A stretch of DNA of 64,000 bases. Source: Shimia sp049116215 (lineage in GTDB: Bacteria > Pseudomonadota > Alphaproteobacteria > Rhodobacterales > Rhodobacteraceae). Numbering within the stretch: position 1 is the first letter of the stretch; each line of letters opens with the position of its first letter. Below are positions 57,955 to 64,000 of this stretch, piece by piece. The position numbers were made by a program, and so were the translations under genes. The stretch spans positions 248,001-312,000 of the forward strand of contig NZ_JAGDZB010000005.1 of the NCBI RefSeq assembly GCF_049116215.1, written 5' to 3'. The notes under the pieces are model-generated. The model was not told the origin of the DNA. It ran no database searches and saw nothing but the letters and a program-made list of their open reading frames with translations.

Positions 57955-59540
57955 TGCGACACTCCATGCAAACCCTGTTTCTCTCCATGGCCGTCCTGAC
58001 TGGTGGGTGGGCGCCGGCAATCGGGCAACCTGCAATCGCGCAGGACCGGAGTGCCGAAGCTTTTGCCTCCGAGAATGCGATTTTAGACACGGCCATTCCC
58101 TTTGCCATAGGTGCGCGGGAGGCGCGTCAGGCGCTGCGCGGGGCGTTTGGTTGGCCGAGTTTTCAAGAAGGCCTGGTGGAAGGGATGTATTTCCGCTTTG
58201 ACCCGGACGGCTATGCCCGCTTTGCCCCAACGCCGCGGCTGGACGTCGATGTGTTTGAGGTCATTTGCCGTCCGCGCACCTATGCCTGTGCCGCCCGTAA
58301 AGACGGGTTGGAGGTGTTTCTGACAGATCGCGGCCAGTTGCAAATGCGGCTGGAAAACGCGCTGGCTGGCGACATGTTTTTCGTATCCGAGGGGGTGTCG
58401 GAAATTCAGGTGCCAGAGCGTATTCTACAACCGCTTGATGTGCAGCTGGAGCTCCTATTGGGCGCAGGTGGCGAGTTGAGCACGCGTCGCGGGGGCACGG
58501 AAGTATCTCGTGTTTCGCTCAAAGGGTTTTCTGCGGTAACCGCCTATTTGCGGTGGATCGCGGCCAGACAGGACTACGCGGTTTTGCCGCGCGGCTGGCC
58601 GGTGCCAAATGCAGAGACCGCCGGCGGGATGACCAAGCCTGCGGCCTGGAATTCCCCGATGCCGCAGCCTCAGGTTGTTGCGCCGGGCTATGGCACATCG
58701 ATGGCACCTGGCATTGCCCCGCCGACATCCGCCGCGCCATTGACCTATCCGGGGCAAGCGCCTCAGTCGGGGATGGTGGCCGGGGGTGCCATGCCTTCTG
58801 TTCAGGCGCAACCGCTGGCAATCCCGCCGGTGCTGTCGGCCTACGGAGCTGCGCCAACGGATGTGTTGGATGCAGAGACATTGCGCAGAGAGCTGTCCGG
58901 GCTGAAAGATCTGATTGTGGAGGCACAGGACAATGGAACTGGGGCGTCAACGTCTCCTATCGAGTGGCGGGGTGCTGCGGACGTATTTTCCGGGCCTCCT
59001 TCTTCGATGGACCTTGCGTTGCTTCTTGAGACGTTGGAACGGCTGCAGACACAGGTAGCTGGCTTGCAATCCGAAGAGTCTGTGGCACCTAGGCCATCAA
59101 TCGGAATGGCAGTGCTGCCACAAGGCGGGCAAGGCTATGTGACGAGCAAGAGCGCGAATGGTTCCAGCTTGTCGGCGCAGGACCAAACTGGCGAACGGTT
59201 GGCCTATTTGGTCAAGCATCTGGGATTTGACGCGCAAACCGCTGTTGCGATCTTGCAGGCCTCCCCCGACGCGGCGCCTGGCGTGCAACATTCGGGCATG
59301 GTGCCCGGTGGGGCTCTGGTGAGCGAAATTGCTTTGCAACAGCCGGGTGTTCTTTATGAAAATGCGATGGTGGACCAAATCCTAGCGGTACTGGAGGCTG
59401 AGATGGCAGGCGCCGAAGCGCAAGCCCCAATTCAGGAAGTGCCGCGTGAGGAGTACCAGCTGTTGTCGCGGTATTTTGCGTCGGTTGGGGTGCCCGCACT
59501 GCTGCCGGAGTCACAGTCTCGACAGGCGCAGCAGCCGTGA
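57954..59540 (+). CDS. Large exported protein of unknown family
   Basis: 528 residues with a signal peptide ending near 'GQPAIAQDRS' (about residue 30). Residues about 40-215 form a folded domain ('EARQALRGAFGWPSFQEGLV', 'YFRFDPDGYARFAP', two Cys in 'VICRPRTYACAARKDG'). A Pro/Gly/Ala/Met-rich low-complexity linker runs from about 220 to 305, followed by mostly helical segments. Family not recognised. It is cotranscribed with DUF3131 protein 2, so it probably takes part in periplasmic or outer-membrane steps of the same pathway. Confidence 0.78.
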   Translation: MRHSMQTLFLSMAVLTGGWAPAIGQPAIAQDRSAEAFASENAILDTAIPFAIGAREARQALRGAFGWPSFQEGLVEGMYFRFDPDGYARFAPTPRLDVDVFEVICRPRTYACAARKDGLEVFLTDRGQLQMRLENALAGDMFFVSEGVSEIQVPERILQPLDVQLELLLGAGGELSTRRGGTEVSRVSLKGFSAVTAYLRWIAARQDYAVLPRGWPVPNAETAGGMTKPAAWNSPMPQPQVVAPGYGTSMAPGIAPPTSAAPLTYPGQAPQSGMVAGGAMPSVQAQPLAIPPVLSAYGAAPTDVLDAETLRRELSGLKDLIVEAQDNGTGASTSPIEWRGAADVFSGPPSSMDLALLLETLERLQTQVAGLQSEESVAPRPSIGMAVLPQGGQGYVTSKSANGSSLSAQDQTGERLAYLVKHLGFDAQTAVAILQASPDAAPGVQHSGMVPGGALVSEIALQQPGVLYENAMVDQILAVLEAEMAGAEAQAPIQEVPREEYQLLSRYFASVGVPALLPESQSRQAQQP

Positions 59541-59727
59541 TCTGTTTGGGCGGGGAGTTTGGCGATTTGGGCGAGGACCTGGCCCGTATATAGGGCTGTT
59601 TCTCAATCCAAACAGGATGCTGGGTCTCAGTTGCTGGTGGTTGCAGGCCCAAAGCCCCTTGCGCAGGTTGCGCTTCATTCGCTAGGCCTATGCAGATGTC
59701 CAAAATGGTCACTGCCAATCGGGTTCC

Positions 59728-60507
59728 ATGCTGAAGTCTTCCTTTTCTGCGCTTTGTCTTGCTGCTGGAGTTTTTCTGGCCACCGCACCCTCCGTGACAG
59801 CGGAGCAGGTCACTGTCTTTGCCGCAGCCAGCCTGCAGGAGGCTTTGTCAGATGTGATTGCAGGCTATGAAGCCGAAAGTGGTCATGAGGTGACCGCGTC
59901 CTTTGCCGGATCATCCGCGCTGGCGCGGCAAATTGAGTTCGGCGCGCCAGCCGATGTGATAATGTTGGCAAATGTCAAATGGGTGGCGCACCTTGACGCC
60001 AAGGGTCTGCTTGAGCCGGAGCGCAAAAAAATATTTTTGGGCAATAGTCTATCTGTTATTGTTCCCGCACGTGACGTGACTGAATATGCCACAGGTGACC
60101 GCGCGGAATTGTCTCAAATTTTAAAGGCCGGCCGTGTTGCGATGGCACTTGTTGAAGCGGTTCCCGCTGGGATGTACGGCAAAGAGGCACTGCAATCTCT
60201 TGGTTTATGGGATGCTGTCCGACCCAATGTTGTGGAAACCGATAACGTGCGCGCGGCACTGGCGCTGGTGGCGTTGGGGGAGGTCGCGGCCGGAATTGTT
60301 TACGCAACCGACGCAATGGTCGACGATCGGGTTCGGATCGTGGCGCAGTTTCCGCCGAGCAGCCATAGCGACATCACCTATCCGGCGGCCATCGTCGCAG
60401 GGCAAGATCGTCCGGAAGTGGTTGAATTTATGACCTATCTTGACAGTGAAGTGGCGCGGGCGGCTTTTGTCGATCGTGGGTTCCTTGTTGTGGAGGGCGC
60501 GCGATGA
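59728..60507 (+). CDS. modA: Molybdate ABC transporter substrate-binding protein
   Basis: 259 residues with a signal peptide cleaved near 'APSVTA'. 'EQVTVFAAASLQEALSDVIA' and 'VTASFAGSSALARQIEFGAP' (the oxyanion-contacting Ser residues) are typical of ModA, as is 'DNVRAALALVALGEVAAGIV'. Binds molybdate or tungstate in the periplasm and delivers it to ModBC. modB overlaps it by four bases. No ModE gene or clear Mo-responsive site was found in the 187-base gap upstream. Confidence 0.94.
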   Translation: MLKSSFSALCLAAGVFLATAPSVTAEQVTVFAAASLQEALSDVIAGYEAESGHEVTASFAGSSALARQIEFGAPADVIMLANVKWVAHLDAKGLLEPERKKIFLGNSLSVIVPARDVTEYATGDRAELSQILKAGRVAMALVEAVPAGMYGKEALQSLGLWDAVRPNVVETDNVRAALALVALGEVAAGIVYATDAMVDDRVRIVAQFPPSSHSDITYPAAIVAGQDRPEVVEFMTYLDSEVARAAFVDRGFLVVEGAR

Positions 60508-61199
60508 GCGATTGGCTGGGACCGCAGGAATGGGCCGCGGTTGGCCTGTCTCTAAAAGTGGCTTTCTGGGCGATGATGGGGGCGGTTGGACCGGGCATTC
60601 TGGTGGCTTACGCTCTCGCACGTTGGGAGTTTGTAGGTAAGCAATTTGTTAATGTTTTGGTGCATTTGCCGCTTGTTCTTCCACCAGTGGCCACCGGGTA
60701 TTTGTTGCTGGTGGCGTTTGGCACGCAAGGTTTGGTTGGTGGTGCGCTTAAGGAGATTGGCGTGGTTTTTGCCTTTCGTTGGACCGGGGCGGCGCTGGCC
60801 GCGGGGGTGATGGCCTTTCCACTTTTGGTGCGGTCCATTCGATTGTCGATCGAAGCGATTGATCCCAAGCTTGAGCAGGCGGCGGCAACGCTAGGGGCTT
60901 CGCGCATGCGCGTGTTTTTTACAATTACGTTGCCCTTGATGTTGCCCGGATTGTTGGCTGGAATGGTTCTGGCCTTTGCCAAGGCGATGGGCGAGTTTGG
61001 CGCGACCATCACGTTTGTCAGCAATATTCCCGGCCAAACCCGCACGTTGCCAAGTGCGATTTATGCGTTTTTGCAAGTCCCTGGTGGAGAGACGGCTGCG
61101 ATGAGATTGGTGGTTGTAAGCATCATTGTGGCGGCAGGGGCGTTAATTCTGTCTGAAGTGCTCGCACGGCGGATCGCGGCAAAGGTGGGGCAGGTATGA
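60504..61199 (+). CDS. modB: Molybdate ABC transporter permease
   Basis: 231 residues with five or six membrane helices. The ATPase-docking loop reads 'AAATLGASRMRVFFTITLPL' near residues 127-146; 'GEFGATITFVSNIPGQTRTL' near 163 is the ModB signature. Forms the membrane channel of the molybdate importer. Overlaps both neighbours by four bases. Confidence 0.95.
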   Translation: MSDWLGPQEWAAVGLSLKVAFWAMMGAVGPGILVAYALARWEFVGKQFVNVLVHLPLVLPPVATGYLLLVAFGTQGLVGGALKEIGVVFAFRWTGAALAAGVMAFPLLVRSIRLSIEAIDPKLEQAAATLGASRMRVFFTITLPLMLPGLLAGMVLAFAKAMGEFGATITFVSNIPGQTRTLPSAIYAFLQVPGGETAAMRLVVVSIIVAAGALILSEVLARRIAAKVGQV

Positions 61200-62281
61200 G
61201 CGTGGAAGTGCAGATCCGCCAAGAGTTTCAAGGCTTTGACCTTGATGTGGGCTTTGAGGTGCCAGCGGGACTCACCGTCTTGTTTGGCAGTTCTGGGTCT
61301 GGAAAAACCAGTGTGATCAACGCGGTGGCGGGGTTGAGTAAACCGGCGCAGAGCCGGATTGTTGTGAATGGTGTGGTGTTGAGTGACAGCGCGGCTGGTG
61401 TTTGGGTGCCCACACATCAACGTGCCCTTGGCTATGTGTTTCAGGAAGGGCGGCTGTTCCCGCATATGAACGTGCGCAAAAACCTGTTGTATGGCAATGG
61501 GTTGGCCAACGGGCGGAGAGAGGTCGCCAGCTTTGAGCAGGTGGTGGACATTCTTGGGATCGGAGATCTGTTGGTCCGGCGGTCGTCGGAGTTGTCAGGT
61601 GGGGAAAAGCAGCGGGTGGCGATTGGGCGGGCGTTGTTGGCGCGGCCCAAAGTGATCCTGGCGGACGAGCCGTTGGCGGCGCTGGATGAGCCGAGAAAGG
61701 CGGAAATCCTGCCGTATTTTGAGCGGCTCCGGGACGAATTTTCTCTGCCAATTCTGTATGTTACCCATTCGATTGCCGAGGTGGCGCGGTTGGCGACAAC
61801 TGTTGTTGCGCTCAAGGATGGCAAAGTGGATCGGGTGGGGCCGGCAGCAGAGGTGTTGTCGGATCCGAGCTTTACGCCGATGGGGCCGCGCGCAGTGGGC
61901 GCGGTTTTGGAGGCCAAGGTGGTCACGCACCATGAGGATGGATTGACCGAATTGGCCGCCAATGGCGTGGCGTTGATGTTGCCGCAGCTGTCACATTCTG
62001 TGGGGGATCAGGTGCGTGTGCGTGTGGCGGCACATGATGTGATCCTGTCAAGAGAGGCGCCTAAGGGGTTGTCCGCGCTCAATATTGTGGAAGGTCGAGT
62101 GCACTCTGTGCGGTCTGGAGGCGGACCAGGGGCGATTGTGTCGGTGGACACAAAAGCGGGGCGCATTTTGGCGCGGATCACGCGGCGCTCGGCTGCAGCG
62201 CTGGAGTTGTCAGAAGGCGTGACATGTTATGCGGTGATGAAATCCGTGTCCGTGGCGCCGCAAGATATTGGCACGCGGTAA
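61196..62281 (+). CDS. modC: Molybdate ABC transporter ATP-binding protein
   Basis: 361 residues. Walker A 'LFGSSGSGKTSVIN' near 30, signature 'LSGGEKQRVAIGRALLARPK' near 131 and Walker B 'ILADEPLAALDE' near 153. The C-terminal 'LSALNIVEGRVHSVRSGGGP' onward is the molybdate-binding TOBE/Mop domain, which can slow transport when molybdate is plentiful. Completes the modABC operon that supplies molybdenum for cofactor enzymes. Confidence 0.95.
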   Translation: MSVEVQIRQEFQGFDLDVGFEVPAGLTVLFGSSGSGKTSVINAVAGLSKPAQSRIVVNGVVLSDSAAGVWVPTHQRALGYVFQEGRLFPHMNVRKNLLYGNGLANGRREVASFEQVVDILGIGDLLVRRSSELSGGEKQRVAIGRALLARPKVILADEPLAALDEPRKAEILPYFERLRDEFSLPILYVTHSIAEVARLATTVVALKDGKVDRVGPAAEVLSDPSFTPMGPRAVGAVLEAKVVTHHEDGLTELAANGVALMLPQLSHSVGDQVRVRVAAHDVILSREAPKGLSALNIVEGRVHSVRSGGGPGAIVSVDTKAGRILARITRRSAAALELSEGVTCYAVMKSVSVAPQDIGTR

Positions 62282-62326
62282 GAGGCGGTTTGTCGACGCG
62301 TTAACCGGTCAAAAGGTGGCGAAAGT

Positions 62327-62370
62327 CACGTCGGTATTTTGTCTGTATCACGGCTGTTTCGCGGAGGTGC
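62327..62370. repeat. 44-bp phased repeat element, copy B
   Basis: Same element as 35521-35564, 40 of 44 bases identical, with 11-bp internal units. It lies between the convergent modC and DUF1489 genes, with GTTAAC motifs on both sides (about 62300 and 62400). It is outside any supported gene. Confidence 0.7.
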
Positions 62371-62425
62371 GTTTTGCAAAGGGCAGGGTGTGCGCAACAG
62401 TTAACGCACCGCCTGTTGCATCGCG

Positions 62426-62845
62426 TCAGAGCACGCCAATCTCGGCCAGCGCGCGGTTCAACTCGTCCGGCAAGACATCATCATTGGCGCGGTTGGCTGG
62501 CAGATCAGCAGGCGCGTCTTCGGGCTTCAGGTAACGCCAGCCTTGAAAGGGACGTTTGAGCGCGGCTTGTGTCAGATGCACCTCTGGTTCCAAAACGATG
62601 GCACAGCGGCGGATGCCGTCTTCGCCGATAACCTCGTCGAGTCGCAGAATGCGTTGACGGCACTGGATGCTGCCCTTGATGACCCAATAGATTGAGCCGC
62701 CGTTGAGGATTTCAGCCTCACGTTTTGGCCACATGCGTGTGACGTGACGGGGTAGCCCATCGGGAAATCGTGCTTTATGAGCGGCTTGCCAGGCGGCAAG
62801 GGATTCCGGGCTCTCTGAACCAACTGACAATTTCACAAGATGCAT
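62426..62845 (-). CDS. DUF1489 family protein
   Basis: 139 residues from the ATG at 62845; a GTG 12 bases earlier is an alternative. Typical DUF1489 features: 'HLVKLSVGSESPESLAAWQA' at the start, 'GGSIYWVIKGSIQCRQRILR' in the middle and 'VHLTQAALKRPFQGWRYLKP' near the end. The family is common in alphaproteobacteria and of unknown function. Divergent from nrdJ. Confidence 0.9.
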   Translation of the reverse strand: MHLVKLSVGSESPESLAAWQAAHKARFPDGLPRHVTRMWPKREAEILNGGSIYWVIKGSIQCRQRILRLDEVIGEDGIRRCAIVLEPEVHLTQAALKRPFQGWRYLKPEDAPADLPANRANDDVLPDELNRALAEIGVL

Positions 62846-62886
62846 GGTTTTACCCACAATTTTTCCACAGGATTATGCACGGAAGT

Positions 62887-62932
62887 CACATTATATAGTG
62901 GAGTCATTAACCTTCAACCGCAAAATAATGTG
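62887..62932. promoter_or_regulatory. Pair of NrdR-box-like sites upstream of nrdJ
   Basis: CACATTATATAGTG (62887-62900) resembles the NrdR box, and CGCAAAATAATGTG (62919-62932) is a weaker match. Their centres are 32 bases apart, the three-turn spacing usual for NrdR box pairs. NrdR represses ribonucleotide reductase genes when dATP is high. The first site is fairly convincing; the second is weak. Confidence 0.5.
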
Positions 62933-63037
62933 GTTCCTTCGCGGAAATTTCCATATTAGGCCGTTGTCAGATGACGCAGATTTGATATAGATTAAAAAAC
63001 CCTAAACTCACGCGCAGCACAACCAAGGAATCCATCG

Positions 63038-64000
63038 ATGAGCCGTTTCGCCGCCCCCATCGCAGAGCAAATCTGGGACATGAAATACCGTTTCAAAGAG
63101 GCGGACGGTACGCCGATTGATCAGTCGGTGGAAGACAGTTGGCGCCGCATTGCGCGCGATCTGGCCAAAGTGGAAAAAGACCCGGCCAAGTGGGAAGAGA
63201 AATTCTACGGCGCGCTGGAGGACTTTAAATACCTGCCAGCCGGTCGGATCACCGCCGGGGCGGGCACCGCGCGCAACGTGACATTGTTCAACTGCTTTGT
63301 GATGGGCACAGTGCCGGACAGCATGTCTGGCATTTTTGACATGTTAAAAGAAGCGGCGCTGACCATGCAGCAGGGTGGCGGCATTGGTTATGACTTCTCC
63401 ACCATTCGTCCGCGCGGCGCGGATGTTATGGGTGTGGCGGCGGATGCCTCTGGCCCGTTGAGCTTTATGGATGTGTGGGATGCGATGTGCCGCACCATCA
63501 TGTCCGCCGGTTCGCGCCGAGGCGCGATGATGGCGACAATGCGCTGTGACCACCCGGATGTGGAAGACTTCATCACCGCAAAATCAGATCCAGCCCGCCT
63601 GCGCATGTTCAACATGTCCGTGCTGGTGACCGATGACTTTATGGAAGCGGTGAAAGCGGATGGTCCGTGGGAGCTGAAGTTTGGCGACCGAGTTTATCAC
63701 ACTGTGGATGCGCGCGATCTGTGGAATAAGATCATGCAGGGCACCTATGATTATGCTGAGCCGGGCGTGATTTTCATCGACCGCATCAACCAGCGCAATA
63801 ACTTGAGCTATGTTGAGCAGATTGCCGCAACCAACCCATGTGGGGAGCAGCCATTGCCGCCATATGGCGCATGCTTGCTTGGCTCGATCAACTTGGCCCG
63901 TTTGGTGACCGACCCGTTTGAAAAAGCGGCGGAGCTTAATGAAGAGGCTCTGACCGATCTGGTGGCAACCGCCGTGCGGATGATGGACAACGTTGTCGAC
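63038..64000 (+). CDS. nrdJ: Coenzyme B12-dependent ribonucleotide reductase (partial)
   Basis: The first 321 residues of a class II ribonucleotide reductase, cut by the window end. 'AGRITAGAGTARNVTLFNCF' and 'QGGGIGYDFSTIRPRGADVM' form the substrate region; 'SRRGAMMATMRCDHPDVEDF' and 'NPCGEQPLPPYGACLLGSIN' (with the active-site Cys pair) match NrdJ. It makes deoxyribonucleotides using adenosylcobalamin, with or without oxygen. ATG at 63038 has an AAGGA site. NrdR-like boxes lie upstream, and a cobalamin riboswitch was not seen. Confidence 0.94.
   Translation, partial: MSRFAAPIAEQIWDMKYRFKEADGTPIDQSVEDSWRRIARDLAKVEKDPAKWEEKFYGALEDFKYLPAGRITAGAGTARNVTLFNCFVMGTVPDSMSGIFDMLKEAALTMQQGGGIGYDFSTIRPRGADVMGVAADASGPLSFMDVWDAMCRTIMSAGSRRGAMMATMRCDHPDVEDFITAKSDPARLRMFNMSVLVTDDFMEAVKADGPWELKFGDRVYHTVDARDLWNKIMQGTYDYAEPGVIFIDRINQRNNLSYVEQIAATNPCGEQPLPPYGACLLGSINLARLVTDPFEKAAELNEEALTDLVATAVRMMDNVVD

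Noticed and set aside
59541..59727. Possible molybdate-responsive (Mo-box) site around CCGTATATAGGG upstream of modA.
   Set aside because: Only one half-site-like ATATA is present and no dyad partner is found at normal spacing; not enough to call.
62858..63037. Cobalamin riboswitch upstream of nrdJ.
   Set aside because: The 180-base gap lacks a B12-box-like conserved stretch and the extended structure expected; NrdR-like boxes explain the region better.

Overview
The window looks like a chromosomal segment of a marine alphaproteobacterium of the Rhodobacteraceae (Roseobacter group). Base composition is moderately GC-rich. The gene content fits this group: PreT/PreA pyrimidine reductase with RutR-like regulators, a coenzyme B12-type (class II) ribonucleotide reductase, a two-domain cold-shock protein next to a DUF192 gene and tRNA-Pro, DUF1489, and GC-rich hairpins between genes. 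No insertion sequence, prophage or CRISPR array was recognised. This assignment is inference from gene content; no database search was run.

Layout. 1-5.5 kb: last gene of an Mrp/Pha cation antiporter operon, then an RND efflux adaptor and pump and a small secreted protein. 5.5-20 kb: mostly housekeeping genes (Tat-exported 2',3'-cyclic nucleotidase, trpE, a PpiD-like foldase, an aminotransferase, xanthine phosphoribosyltransferase, an L,D-transpeptidase-like protein, a LysE exporter, fabI, pdxH, two cold-shock genes, DUF192, tRNA-Pro(TGG)). 20.4-33.3 kb: a reductive pyrimidine degradation island with preT, preA, two RutR-like TetR regulators, an M20 amidohydrolase (likely beta-ureidopropionase), hydA and an NMT1/THI5-type ABC importer. 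RutR-like palindromes precede preT and lie between the regulator and amidohydrolase genes. A carbonic anhydrase and an HxlR-SCP2 regulator sit inside this island. 33.4-44.3 kb: trxC, a geranylgeranyl-reductase-like flavoprotein, an acyl-CoA thioesterase, an orphan BrnA-like protein, an AT-richer glycosyltransferase pair, ettA, a frameshifted secreted-protein gene, nadD and a chemoreceptor.

44.4-59.5 kb is the most unusual part and reads as a cell-surface polysaccharide locus. It has a GH16 glycanase, an OmpA-like protein, an acyltransferase, a STAS domain fused to a sugar nucleotidyltransferase, a periplasmic protein of unknown family, a BcsA-like glycosyltransferase without the canonical QxxRW motif, two DUF3131 paralogues, a HlyD-like adaptor, an ABC-type membrane protein whose nucleotide-binding domain keeps Walker A but has lost the signature, catalytic Glu and switch His, and a 528-residue exported protein. 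The two divergent promoter regions of the locus share an unusual AT-rich 24-bp element. I infer a glucan-like exopolysaccharide made by the glycosyltransferase, shaped by DUF3131/GH16 proteins and possibly controlled by STAS-based partner switching.

59.7-64 kb: modABC molybdate importer, a DUF1489 gene and the 5' part of nrdJ behind a pair of NrdR-box-like sites. A 44-bp element with 11-bp internal phasing occurs twice (35.5 kb and 62.3 kb).
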